From Candidatus Poribacteria bacterium (lineage in GTDB: Bacteria; Poribacteria; DTPJ01; WJIO01): DNA of 19,145 bases. A program made the position numbers and the translations under genes. Every line of letters starts with the position of its first letter. The stretch's first letter is position 1. The stretch spans positions 1 through 19,145 of the forward strand of contig WJIO01000442.1 in assembly GCA_014730235.1 (NCBI GenBank), written 5' to 3'. This document shows, piece after piece, positions 5,958 through 14,623 of this stretch. The notes beneath the pieces are model-generated. The model saw only the letters and a program-made list of their open reading frames with translations. It was not told where the DNA came from and ran no database searches.

Positions 5958-7271
5958 ATGAAAATCATAGAAAATAAGGAAAACCCCTCTGTTGCTTTTG
6001 TGACTTTGGGTTGCAAAGTAAACCAATATGAAACCCAGGTAATGAGGGAGAAGCTTAAAAAAAACGGTTTCAGTTTCGTTGAGCCTGCAAGACCTGCGGA
6101 TGTGTATGTTATAAATACATGTACTGTAACCAACGTAAGCGATCGCAAGTCCCGGCAGATGATCCGCCGCTGCGCCGCCGCAAATCCCGAAGCTCTGATC
6201 GTCGTTACCGGATGTTATGTGGAAAGGGATTTAGAGGAAATCAGGCAAATCCTGAAAGGTTATAAAAACCTTATATTATCCAACACCGAAAAGCTTTCTC
6301 TGGACAAATTTCTTCAGGACAAAATTCCAGAGGAAAAAGATTTCTGGAAATATCATGGCATAAATGCCTTTTTTGACCAAACCCGGGCTATGGTGAAAAT
6401 ACAGGATGGCTGTGATTCTTTTTGCACTTACTGCATTGTGCCATATACACGAGGAGGAATTATCCGCAGTCGTCCTGTGGATGATATTGTTCGGGAGGTA
6501 AAATCTCTGGCTGAAAGCGGATATAAAGAGGTAGTGTTGACAGGAATACATCTGGGTGCTTATGGAAGAGATATGGATGACGTTAATAAACTCCATAATG
6601 TCATAGAAGCAATTCATCCAGTTGCGGGTCTGGAACGCATAAGGTTAAGCTCTATAGAGCCTATGGATATAGATTACGAGCTAATAAAGACTATTGCTAA
6701 TCTAACTAAATGCGCTCATCATCTGCATATATCCCTTCAAAGCGGAAGCAACCAAATACTTAAATCAATGCGCAGAGGTTATACGCGTAAAGAATACATC
6801 GATCTGACGGATCGAATCAAAAACATTATACCTGATACAGGTATATCCACAGATATAATGGTAGGCTTTCCCGGTGAGACAGACCAGGATTTTCAGGATA
6901 CATATAATTTAGTAGAAAGAGTAGGATTTAACCGTCTTCACGTCTTCAGATATTCCCCTCGTTCCGGCACACCCGCCGCCAGATACCCGGATCAGGTTCA
7001 GGAAAGTATAGCTTATCAGCGAAGTCACTGGATCAGAGAACTTGGTGATAAAATTGCTTATGAATTCTGTAAGAATATGATCGGGCAAACCGCAGAAGTA
7101 CTGCTGGAAGAAAAAAGGGAAGGTAAAAACAATCTTCTAGCTGGCTTTACCAGCAATTATATCAGGGTGTTGGTAGCTGATGCAGGAGATGATAAAGCGG
7201 GTCAGATAGTTGAGGTTAAGCTAACTGATATTACCGGAAATTACATGATGGGCTTAATCAATCCTGCTTAA
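5958..7271 (+). CDS. mtaB: tRNA (N6-threonylcarbamoyladenosine-37) methylthiotransferase MtaB
   Basis: This radical-SAM methylthiotransferase adds a methylthio group to t6A37 of tRNAs that read ANN codons, producing ms2t6A in the cytoplasm. The 437 residues contain the full architecture. The N-terminal UPF0004 domain has C19 (LGCKVNQYET), C55 and C86 for the auxiliary [4Fe-4S] cluster. The radical-SAM motif is C152xxxC156xxC159 (GCDSFCTYCIVPYTRGG), and a C-terminal TRAM RNA-binding domain lies at about 367-435. 'LGCKVNQYE' rather than the MiaB or RimO pattern favours MtaB. The ATG at 5958 is the natural start for the protein, but it has only weak GTAAAG upstream and follows a hairpin with a T-run. 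The gene converges on the ABC ATPase gene with a four-base gap. Confidence 0.95.
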   Translation: MKIIENKENPSVAFVTLGCKVNQYETQVMREKLKKNGFSFVEPARPADVYVINTCTVTNVSDRKSRQMIRRCAAANPEALIVVTGCYVERDLEEIRQILKGYKNLILSNTEKLSLDKFLQDKIPEEKDFWKYHGINAFFDQTRAMVKIQDGCDSFCTYCIVPYTRGGIIRSRPVDDIVREVKSLAESGYKEVVLTGIHLGAYGRDMDDVNKLHNVIEAIHPVAGLERIRLSSIEPMDIDYELIKTIANLTKCAHHLHISLQSGSNQILKSMRRGYTRKEYIDLTDRIKNIIPDTGISTDIMVGFPGETDQDFQDTYNLVERVGFNRLHVFRYSPRSGTPAARYPDQVQESIAYQRSHWIRELGDKIAYEFCKNMIGQTAEVLLEEKREGKNNLLAGFTSNYIRVLVADAGDDKAGQIVEVKLTDITGNYMMGLINPA

Positions 7272-7275
7272 ATCA

Positions 7276-8070
7276 TTATACCCAGGCATAATAATAACCG
7301 TCCCGTTTAACCACCTGGGTATTTACTTCAAATAGCATGCTGATATTATTATCCGTCAGAATATCCTCCTTGATCCCGTCCCGGAATATTCTACCTTCTT
7401 TTAATAATATAACCCGATTTATCTCCGGAATAATATCCTGAAGATGATGCGTTACCATGACAACATTTATGCCTGAACCAGCTATCTTCCTTAAAGTCTG
7501 CTGAAAATGATGCAGTGCACGAAGATCAAGGCTGTTGGTAGGTTCATCCAGCACAAGGGCTTTTGGGTCATGAACCAGGGCTCGGGCTATTAACACCTTT
7601 TTGGATTCACCAGATGATAATTCCGTCATATTGCGGTTAGACAGATGTTCTATATCAAGGAAATCCAACAGGTAGTCAACCTTATCCTGCATGTCTTTTG
7701 TGATGTTGTGTCTATATAGACCTATACTGCTAAAAAATCCTGAAAGTATGGTATTGCGAACAGATATTTTTCGGAAGCAGTCCTTCATCAGGTCGTCTGA
7801 GACAATCCCCAGCAAATAACGTAAATCAAATATATTCCATACTTCTTGACCCCATATCCTGCATACCATATCAGGAACTGTGGAGACAGGATAATACTCT
7901 CTGGTAATGGTCTTGATAAGAGAAGACTTACCGGAACCGTTAGGGCCAATTATGGCAACATTTTCACCTATATTGATGGTGAGATTGATGGAATCCAGGA
8001 CTTTCTTAGTAAGGCCTTTTATGACTGTGAGATTTCTGAATTCAATTAGCGGCGGATGGTTCTGCTTCAT
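7276..8070 (-). CDS. Orphan ABC transporter ATP-binding protein, ModF/COG1119-like
   Basis: A complete 264-residue ABC ATPase: Walker A GPNGSGKSS (42-50), signature LSSGE (151-155), Walker B ALVLDE (171-176) and H-loop VTHH (H208). Where most transporters have the Q-loop glutamine, this protein reads LGIVSDDLM. That replacement, and the extended segment before it, fit the ModF/PhrA-like group (COG1119). Members were first linked to molybdate uptake or photorepair, but the role is not established. No permease or binding protein is encoded nearby, so it may work in trans or in a non-transport role. It starts 14 bases after the isomerase gene (AAGGA upstream), apparently last in a three-gene operon with the M48 protease. 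Confidence 0.88.
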   Translation of the reverse strand: MKQNHPPLIEFRNLTVIKGLTKKVLDSINLTINIGENVAIIGPNGSGKSSLIKTITREYYPVSTVPDMVCRIWGQEVWNIFDLRYLLGIVSDDLMKDCFRKISVRNTILSGFFSSIGLYRHNITKDMQDKVDYLLDFLDIEHLSNRNMTELSSGESKKVLIARALVHDPKALVLDEPTNSLDLRALHHFQQTLRKIAGSGINVVMVTHHLQDIIPEINRVILLKEGRIFRDGIKEDILTDNNISMLFEVNTQVVKRDGYYYAWV

Positions 8071-8084
8071 TCGTGAATCCTTCT

Positions 8085-8993
8085 TTAATCAGGTACATAC
8101 TGCCGCCAGTACCGAGCTGATTCCCGAAGGTCAGATATTACCCTTCCTTCCGCCGGATACCTTTCCCGGTGGGATATTTCCATAAGCAGAACCACGTCTT
8201 CTGCACCTGATTCTTCCAGTGTATACAGAACTTTCTGCGGCTGGATTTTCCCCTTTTCGTTATATTCTTCGGTAAAGGGCCAGTGTCCACCTTTGTCCAT
8301 AAGGCTTTGTTTTACATGTATAGCTGGTGAATTTTTGCCAAATTCCTTAAGCCACGCGTAGGGATCGCTATCCCTGGGATCGCCGGAAAAGTAAAAGCCA
8401 TGGTCCACATCAAGACATAACTCAACAGGTATAGCTGCATCTTCATTAACGCGTTCATATAATTCCCATGTATCTTTTATAGTGGAGGCCATCTCTCTGG
8501 GGATTGACATAGGCTCGAACATGAGAAATTCAAAACCTACTTCAGCGCCGAATTCTGATAACTTCTGCCACAGATTTATGGCTTCGGATGTGATTTTTTC
8601 CCTGCGCTCATCGTCTTCCAGATCAGTTACGGACATTATACCAAAGTGAGAGCCCACACCCCGGGCCCCTAATTCAGCCGAGATAAGGAAGAAATCTTTA
8701 AACCACTGGAACCAGGCTTCTCTTGTGGTTGGGTCCGGATGCATAAGGTGATTTACCCTTGTAAAAGCGCTGGTGAAAGTTGTGTCTATACTTACGTCAT
8801 AGGTATCAGCCATTTTCCTTATCTTATTTATCTGCTGACTTATAACTCTATATGGCAAAAATGGATTAAGCAGGTCTGCCACAAACTGAACGTACTTTAG
8901 TCCCAGTTCTTCACCGACTATTCTGATCCATACTTCCGGTTCAGGGAAACGATTTATAGCAAAACCGGCGTTAATACCCAGTTTAACGTTCAT
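8085..8993 (-). CDS. TIM-barrel sugar isomerase/epimerase-like protein (AP endonuclease 2 fold)
   Basis: The start is placed at the ATG at 8993 (MNVKLGINAGFAINR) because AAGGAG lies seven bases upstream; an earlier in-frame ATG at 9020 lacks one. The 302-residue product shows the xylose-isomerase-like TIM-barrel pattern. Likely divalent-metal ligands are E160 (FLMFEPMS), D195 (ELCLDVDHG), H226 (AIHVKQS) and E272 (LLMEISHRE), at the ends of successive strands. Relatives interconvert ketoses, aldoses or their phosphates (for example IolE-, Hyi- and tagatose-epimerase-like enzymes). The conserved 'GVGSHFGIMS' and 'GGHWPFTEEY' loops probably define the substrate, which I cannot name. It lies between the M48 protease gene (35-base gap) and the ABC ATPase gene. 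Confidence 0.82.
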   Translation of the reverse strand: MNVKLGINAGFAINRFPEPEVWIRIVGEELGLKYVQFVADLLNPFLPYRVISQQINKIRKMADTYDVSIDTTFTSAFTRVNHLMHPDPTTREAWFQWFKDFFLISAELGARGVGSHFGIMSVTDLEDDERREKITSEAINLWQKLSEFGAEVGFEFLMFEPMSIPREMASTIKDTWELYERVNEDAAIPVELCLDVDHGFYFSGDPRDSDPYAWLKEFGKNSPAIHVKQSLMDKGGHWPFTEEYNEKGKIQPQKVLYTLEESGAEDVVLLMEISHRERYPAEGRVISDLRESARYWRQYVPD

Positions 8994-9028
8994 CCAACTT
9001 CTCCTTATTTTATTAGACAATCAAAAAT

Positions 9029-10672
9029 CTAAGCTTCTGATCTCTTTTTCACTTGTATTAATTTTCTCTGTATAGCTTTATTACCGGGATTGATTTCCAG
9101 AGCTTTTTCCAATTCTTCCACAGCTTGATCCAGAGAACCCTTTTGAGCATAAAGCACCCCCAGGGCATAATGGGCCATTTCGCTTTCAGGATCTAGTTTT
9201 ATAGCGTTGCTAAATTCCACTATGGCCTCGTCAATCATACCTTCTATAGCATATTGTCTTCCTATTTCATAATGTATTTCGGCTGGTGGAAACAGGGATT
9301 CTTTGCTTGTAATAAATAAAGTCAGAACAGCCAGAAAAATAATAGCTAAGGTGTATTTCATGTGGAGCATTGCTTTTTTATATCTTACAACACTGGATAA
9401 TTCATTCATTCCTTTATCTATAAATTCCAACCTGCGCAATATGGATGGATGAGTTTTTATAACATCAAATATTCGCGGTGTTTTTCTTGGGATGTAGTTA
9501 ACGGCAGCCAATCTCATAAGCGCGCTTTTAAATGTATCTGGTTTACCTGTAACGTCTACAGCATATAGGTCTGCTTGACGCTCAAATCTTCTGGATAAAA
9601 AACGGAAAATAAAAACAAAATAAAGATAAAAACCCGTCAGGGTTGCTGCTGCCCCCAAAAAACCAATATAGGTTGTTCCCAAATTTAGTCGCTGTATAAA
9701 AGGGAAAATATGAATATAAAGGAAAATATAAAATGTAAGATAACCAAAAGAAAATATCAGATATGACAAAGCATGTTTATATTTTATATGGCCCATTTCA
9801 TGGGCTGCCACAGTTTCAATTTCATCTATCGTAAAGTTATTCAGTAAATGGTCTGTGAGGAAGATATATCGGGCATAAGGAAGCAGACCTGCCATAGCTG
9901 CATTTGCTATCCTACCACCAGCGGTATTCCATACCAGTATATCTTTGTATTTGATATTTTCTTTTTGGGCTATATATTCTATCCTCTGGCGCAAAGGACC
10001 ATCAGGAAGAGATTGGGAAGGCCATATCCTTTTTATAAGCGAAGGGGCCTTTATGTATATTATGCTTATTATAGAGATAATTATAATCCAGTAAAAATAA
10101 GGTCTGGTTATAAAAAATATCCTTACAGACAAAGGAGATTGCTCTATTATATCACCCACCAGCAAGTAAAGTCCAAAGGGTATAAGGGGTATCAACATAA
10201 GCTTGAGATTCAGAGCTAGAAATTCCCTTCGTTTCCATGATGTTTTTTTTACCTGTTTTTCCAGCTCATATATAGAAATCCTGGTTAATAATAAAGCTAT
10301 TATTAGAGGTATAATTCCTATCATTGTACGCAGGTTTCTAAGCTTTAGAAAGGAAAATATATGATCAATTAATAAAGGCAGTTTAAGGTAATAAACTTGA
10401 AAAATAAAACCTGCGAGGACAAATAGGCTGAATATAAAAGCATAAAAACGGGAGTTTCTCAGTAACCTTATCCTTTGACTTCGTTCATCCGGCAATTGTT
10501 TTATAGCTCTTTTACCAATAACATAAGAAAGCAAAGCGGGTATAAAGGTAATGATCGCCATCAGAAGCAGATTAATCCCTATACCCGAACTATACTCAGC
10601 CTGATGCTCTGGGGTAAAGAAAAATAGAAACGTTAGTCCTGCTATTAATATTAATGCGCTTTGTTGAAACAT
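9029..10672 (-). CDS. M48 family membrane zinc metalloprotease with C-terminal TPRs
   Basis: The 547-residue integral membrane protein has hydrophobic helices through residues 1-210, then the M48 (HtpX/Ste24-like) catalytic domain. HEMGH (291-295) supplies two zinc ligands and the catalytic Glu. E364 (RRFERQADLYA) is the third ligand, and THPS (407-410) is a conserved M48 signature. After another membrane segment (about 439-456), residues 466-540 form about two TPR repeats (YEIGRQYAIEGMIDEAIVEF, YALGVLYAQKGSLDQAVEEL), which usually bind partner proteins. The family degrades misfolded membrane proteins or processes envelope proteins. The ATG at 10672 has no recognisable Shine-Dalgarno sequence and begins just downstream of the rearranged repeat at 10701-10858. 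It is apparently the first gene of a three-gene operon. Confidence 0.9.
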   Translation of the reverse strand: MFQQSALILIAGLTFLFFFTPEHQAEYSSGIGINLLLMAIITFIPALLSYVIGKRAIKQLPDERSQRIRLLRNSRFYAFIFSLFVLAGFIFQVYYLKLPLLIDHIFSFLKLRNLRTMIGIIPLIIALLLTRISIYELEKQVKKTSWKRREFLALNLKLMLIPLIPFGLYLLVGDIIEQSPLSVRIFFITRPYFYWIIIISIISIIYIKAPSLIKRIWPSQSLPDGPLRQRIEYIAQKENIKYKDILVWNTAGGRIANAAMAGLLPYARYIFLTDHLLNNFTIDEIETVAAHEMGHIKYKHALSYLIFSFGYLTFYIFLYIHIFPFIQRLNLGTTYIGFLGAAATLTGFYLYFVFIFRFLSRRFERQADLYAVDVTGKPDTFKSALMRLAAVNYIPRKTPRIFDVIKTHPSILRRLEFIDKGMNELSSVVRYKKAMLHMKYTLAIIFLAVLTLFITSKESLFPPAEIHYEIGRQYAIEGMIDEAIVEFSNAIKLDPESEMAHYALGVLYAQKGSLDQAVEELEKALEINPGNKAIQRKLIQVKKRSEA

Positions 10673-10700
10673 ATTTATTTAGGTATTAGAGAGAATTTCT

Positions 10701-10858
10701 GACTCTTTCCGGGTTTATGTGGTAAAGATAAGAAAATTTCTGGCTCTTCCGGGTTCAGTGTATTTATAATTGAAAATTCTCTCAGCTTGTCATTCCTGCG
10801 AAAGCAGGAATCCATTATATCCGCATAAAGACTGTATTCCTGCTTTCGCAGGAATGAC
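10701..10858 (+). mobile_element. Rearranged MITE-like element, copy C, with inverted palindromic cores
   Basis: Two tandem versions of the terminal repeat lie side by side: 10701-10741, beginning GACTCTTTCCGGG, and 10742-10786, beginning GGCTCTTCCGGG. The second leads into the same core as in copy B. Here the core half GTCATTCCTGC-GAAA-GCAGGAAT (10789-10811) is repeated in perfect inversion at 10836-10858 across a 24-base spacer, so the whole can form a large cruciform or hairpin. The right terminal repeat is missing. The spacer retains GCATAAAGACT, matching the right half of copy B. The element separates galU from the M48 protease gene and could act as a terminator for either strand. Confidence 0.7.
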
Positions 10859-10898
10859 AATATTTTATATTCGTTTTTTAACGATTAAACAAATAATT

Positions 10899-11780
10899 TT
10901 ATCCTACAAATCTTTTAATATATTCCCCAAGGTCTTTCCCGTATTCTTCATCTTCCAGGGCAAAGGTAAGAAATGTCTCAAAGTAACTTTTGAATCCCCC
11001 TACATCGTAGCGTTTTTCATCTGGGCCCAGTCTATGCCCCCAAACCTCACTGGTTTCCATTAATATTTTTATAGAATCAGTAATCTGGTATTCACCGTTT
11101 TTCATAGGGGTTTCCTCTATGGCTTTAAATATTCGCGGACTAAAAACATACCTGGCTGATATGGCCATCCTGCTGGGTGCTTCATCAACTTCGGGTTTTT
11201 CTACCAGACCTCTAAGCCGAAAATCAGAATTATCGGAATGTTCCGGGAAAGGATCTGCGATACCATACTTTATCACATCTTCCGCTGCCACTTCCTGAAA
11301 GGCAATTGTCACGCTGGCCTCTCGCTTTTCATGAGTCTCAATAAGCTTTTTCAGAAATGACCCCGGTTCCTTTGATTTTATAATAGAATCACCCAGACAT
11401 ACTACAAACGGTTCGTTATCAACAAAGCTTTCAGCTAGTGAAATGGCATGAGCAGTACCAAGTTGTATCCCCTGTCGCGTATAAAATAACTTCACGCCGC
11501 AGTTTTCATAATCAAGGGTGCATAGTAAATCATGCTTACCTTTTTCCTCAAGATTTCTTATGAGTTCAGAATCCCTGTCAAAGTGATCTTCAATAGCCCT
11601 CTTTTTTTGCCCTGTTATAATTAATATTTGGTCTATCCCCGCCGCTTCCAGCTCTTCCATAACATATTGTATTACGGGTTTACGTCCTACAGGAAGCATC
11701 TCTTTAGGTTGCGATTTTGTTGCCGGCAGCATCCTTGTCCCCAAACCAGCAGCAGGAATTACAGCTTTTTTTACTCCCAT
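10899..11780 (-). CDS. galU: UTP-glucose-1-phosphate uridylyltransferase (UDP-glucose pyrophosphorylase)
   Basis: GalU makes UDP-glucose from UTP and glucose-1-phosphate in the cytoplasm, the sugar donor for many envelope glycans. The nucleotide-binding signature is at the start (VKKAVIPAAGLGTRMLPATK, then SQPKEMLPVGRKPVIQY), followed by 'EELEAAGIDQILIITGQKKRAIEDHFD' and 'LGTAHAI', all diagnostic of bacterial GalU. The start is set at 11780 (MGVKK) because GGAGG lies six bases upstream; the earlier ATG at 11792 overlaps that ribosome site. That gives 293 residues, the usual length. It is the last gene of the eight-gene minus-strand cluster, 22 bases after the glycosyltransferase, so it probably supplies that enzyme. 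Confidence 0.95.
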   Translation of the reverse strand: MGVKKAVIPAAGLGTRMLPATKSQPKEMLPVGRKPVIQYVMEELEAAGIDQILIITGQKKRAIEDHFDRDSELIRNLEEKGKHDLLCTLDYENCGVKLFYTRQGIQLGTAHAISLAESFVDNEPFVVCLGDSIIKSKEPGSFLKKLIETHEKREASVTIAFQEVAAEDVIKYGIADPFPEHSDNSDFRLRGLVEKPEVDEAPSRMAISARYVFSPRIFKAIEETPMKNGEYQITDSIKILMETSEVWGHRLGPDEKRYDVGGFKSYFETFLTFALEDEEYGKDLGEYIKRFVG

Positions 11781-11802
11781 TTTTTCCTCCATAAACTATG
11801 CT

Positions 11803-12960
11803 TTAATTTTTTGCATATAAATCATTCTTCCACCGCACTTTTCTGACAAATATACTCCCAAAGCCTAAAATTACGCTGTATATTATCATGAAAATTTCAT
11901 AAGGTATAAATATTTTTAATAAATAAAGCTTATGAAATTCTTTGCAGACACGATAACATGCAGCAAAATCAAAAATTATCTTTACAGCCACGCTGATAAT
12001 TAAAGGTAAAAAAAGACTGTTTACTGAAAAGGATACAAGAAATCCAAGCATAAGCCACAGGTGAAAAAGAAAAATACCATAAAGAGGTAATAATGTCCAG
12101 GATTTACCAGTCCTTCCACCTATTATCCACCTCAATCTTTGAGAAATAAAGCTTTTAAGGTCTTTTTCCGGTACTGTGGATACAGAGGCATTTTTATGAT
12201 AAACAACACCCATACTTAAATCTGTATTCCTTGCAACAGCCTGAATAAGTGACGAATCTTCAGTAATAGTATATCCCATTTTGTTATAATCCGTATATTC
12301 CAGAACCGACTTTTTATATGAAAGATTACGCCCCAACCATGTGACAGGTATATTAAGCCCTATAGAGCCTGCGGCAGCATCGGTAAGAAACAAAATATCA
12401 AGGAACTGGAGATTGGCGAAAAACGATCTCCCTTCATATAGGTTATGTATGGTGCTGAATCCCAGCACAATACCTGTATTTTCGTTAAATAGGAAAACTA
12501 TCTCGCGTATCCAGTTATAATTTGCTATACAGTCGGCATCGGTATTAAGTATAATTTCGCCTGAACAAAGCCCTAACCCTTTTTGCAGGGCGTTCTGTTT
12601 ACCTGTTATACCCTTTGGTCTTGTTTTTATATTAAGAGATTTTATCCTAACATATCTTTTTGCATAATCTCTTATGATAGTAGGAGTATTATCCGCAGAA
12701 CGGTCGTTAATAACTATAATTTCGTATCTATCGATGGGGTAACTCTGGTTCAAAATAGAATCCAGACATGATTTTATATTTTTCTCTTCATCCTTTGCCG
12801 GAATCAATACGGATACGAAAGGTAGTTGATCCTCAGATAAATTATTACCTGTAAGCCTTTTTATCCTTATTACACCAATGGATAACAATAATGAAGTTAA
12901 GCCATAAAGGAATGATAATAAAAGAGAGAAAAACCAGATCCAGATCAAAGTTATTTCCAA
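11803..12960 (-). CDS. Membrane-bound processive family-2 glycosyltransferase
   Basis: The 385-residue protein has an N-terminal membrane helix (about 5-30), a GT-A catalytic domain (47-285) and C-terminal helices (about 290-375). Visible GT2 motifs are IPAKDEEKNI, D86 (VINDRSADNT) and DAD (141-143) for UDP/metal binding, ED (234-235) with the catalytic Asp, and QRLRW (274-278), the QxxRW acceptor motif of processive synthases. The family polymerises or transfers sugars at the inner membrane, and UDP-glucose from the adjacent galU is a plausible donor. The start is a TTG five bases after the stop of the Wzi-like gene, with no Shine-Dalgarno sequence. An in-frame TAA lies directly before it, so translation probably depends on coupling to the gene upstream; later TTG codons are alternatives. 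Confidence 0.88.
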   Translation of the reverse strand: MEITLIWIWFFSLLLSFLYGLTSLLLSIGVIRIKRLTGNNLSEDQLPFVSVLIPAKDEEKNIKSCLDSILNQSYPIDRYEIIVINDRSADNTPTIIRDYAKRYVRIKSLNIKTRPKGITGKQNALQKGLGLCSGEIILNTDADCIANYNWIREIVFLFNENTGIVLGFSTIHNLYEGRSFFANLQFLDILFLTDAAAGSIGLNIPVTWLGRNLSYKKSVLEYTDYNKMGYTITEDSSLIQAVARNTDLSMGVVYHKNASVSTVPEKDLKSFISQRLRWIIGGRTGKSWTLLPLYGIFLFHLWLMLGFLVSFSVNSLFLPLIISVAVKIIFDFAACYRVCKEFHKLYLLKIFIPYEIFMIIYSVILGFGSIFVRKVRWKNDLYAKN

Positions 12961-12965
12961 TTATA

Positions 12966-14597
12966 TTAATATCTAAGAGTCAATTCCACCTGGATAACAT
13001 CCTGAGACCATGTTTTACCTGTCTGCCAGGGTTCTTTTCTCGGATCGCTTTCCGGCAGCTTTGCTTCTTCAGTTTGTTTGTTATCAATCTCTGTATGTTT
13101 ATAGCTGATTTTTAATATCGAATCCCGGTGTATCTGAAATTCTATTTTTGCCTCATAATTTTCTTCCGTTTCTACTATTCCATGAGGAAATGTCTTTTTC
13201 TTACCCATCGCTGTAATGTCATAGTCATATATGTTGCCGCCTATTTCCCCATCCCTTATTTTTTGATATGAAGCAGTTGTCAATATATACTTCGTAAGTC
13301 TGTAATTAGCTTCAAAAAGCAGATCATCGGCATTAGGGCCTATCCAGTGTCCCAGAGAATTATCAAAATGTTTGTAAGATGTTGGCTTTCGGGGATACAA
13401 AACCGTTCCTTTGTGGGCATAAGTCCAGGGTTCTACCCTGGCGTATTCGGCTCTTAAATCCAGATTATCTATACTTAATGGATCAGCTACAAATATACCA
13501 CCTAAAACAGCCCAGCGATTCGCGCTGTATGTAAATATGCTTTCATCAGGGTGAAAATCATCCACAAATACAGAACCATAAAGACGGGTATTGGGTATAA
13601 CGCAGAGGTCAAAATCAGCTTCCATGTTTATATTACCTGCATCACCCAGATAATCTTCCGCTATTGTATAGGGCATTATGGGATTTAATATTTCCAGATG
13701 AAAGCTGTTTGTATATATATAGGCTTCCTGCCAACCCAGACACAATCCCGAAAAAGGTCTTATTTCAACTCGATGAGCAGTTATATATTTATCAACAATT
13801 TCGTTTAGATATTCTCTTGTAAGATCATCCCGGAGAAATCCCAGTATACTGGTAAATTTTAGTTTCCATACCTTCACTGGTATCTTAATCACATCAAAAG
13901 TTGGGTCAACACCTGAAAGTCCTATTACTCCATCATATCCAGTACCCCAGAGCAACTGGTCTTTACCAAACTGCATATATGTTCCGGGAAAATTAAGTAT
14001 AAGATAAGCGTCAGAGAGAAGTGTCCAGTTTTCCCGGGTTGGATCAAGATATGGATCCCATAATGGCAGCGGCTTATCACTATCCTCATAGGTTATCCTG
14101 ATGGTATTATAGAAATAGTTTTTGTCAAGACTCCCCCAGGTAATAATGTGGGGAGTAACTTCGTATATTTTATAGACTTCCTCACCTTCTTCATATCTAG
14201 CGGTTTGAGTAATGCCAGCTTCCATAACAAGACTTTTTTTATCTTTGTCCCAGTTAAGCAATCGGGCATATTCCCTAACATCGAGCATTCCCCTTTCTAT
14301 CAATTCAGGGGCAAATTCCTTCTTCATTTCTATAAACTGGGCTTTTTCTATACTTGAGAGCTTAACCCTATCGTTTTCTTCAAGTTTGGATATATGAATA
14401 AGCATATCCGCAATTTCATCCCGGGTGTAGGGTTTGATATTGCTCAGAAAATCTCTTAGCGCGCCTTTGGCCTGAAGTCTCTCAATAAAATGATAATACC
14501 ATGTATCCAGGGGAACGCTAATAGGGGCAGCGGGTATAGTGGGGGTGACAGCAAGGGTGGTAAGTAAGCATAATACAAGAATCAGAGAGATAATCAT
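12966..14597 (-). CDS. Wzi-like outer-membrane capsule assembly family protein
   Basis: The 543-residue product begins with an export signal (about 1-24, ...LAVTPTIPAAP), followed by VPLDTWYYHFIERLQAKGAL, a helical opening typical of the capsule-assembly Wzi family. The middle (MQFGKDQLLWGTGYDG) and the many alternating aromatic/polar strands indicate a beta-barrel. The last residues QVELTLRY end in the aromatic residue that marks outer-membrane barrels. E. coli Wzi is a lectin that anchors capsule at the surface; homologues in many phyla sit beside glycan genes. Here it lies between plsY and a processive glycosyltransferase, which supports a role in surface polysaccharide. GGGAG lies six bases before the ATG. 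Family assignment rests on pattern recognition, not alignment. Confidence 0.75.
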   Translation of the reverse strand: MIISLILVLCLLTTLAVTPTIPAAPISVPLDTWYYHFIERLQAKGALRDFLSNIKPYTRDEIADMLIHISKLEENDRVKLSSIEKAQFIEMKKEFAPELIERGMLDVREYARLLNWDKDKKSLVMEAGITQTARYEEGEEVYKIYEVTPHIITWGSLDKNYFYNTIRITYEDSDKPLPLWDPYLDPTRENWTLLSDAYLILNFPGTYMQFGKDQLLWGTGYDGVIGLSGVDPTFDVIKIPVKVWKLKFTSILGFLRDDLTREYLNEIVDKYITAHRVEIRPFSGLCLGWQEAYIYTNSFHLEILNPIMPYTIAEDYLGDAGNINMEADFDLCVIPNTRLYGSVFVDDFHPDESIFTYSANRWAVLGGIFVADPLSIDNLDLRAEYARVEPWTYAHKGTVLYPRKPTSYKHFDNSLGHWIGPNADDLLFEANYRLTKYILTTASYQKIRDGEIGGNIYDYDITAMGKKKTFPHGIVETEENYEAKIEFQIHRDSILKISYKHTEIDNKQTEEAKLPESDPRKEPWQTGKTWSQDVIQVELTLRY

Positions 14598-14623
14598 GAT
14601 AAACTCCCGGAATGAATTCTTTT

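Noticed and set aside
7846-8185. Plus-strand frames of 67 and 92 codons opposite the ABC ATPase and isomerase genes
   Set aside because: They lie opposite well-supported genes on the other strand and contain no recognisable domain.
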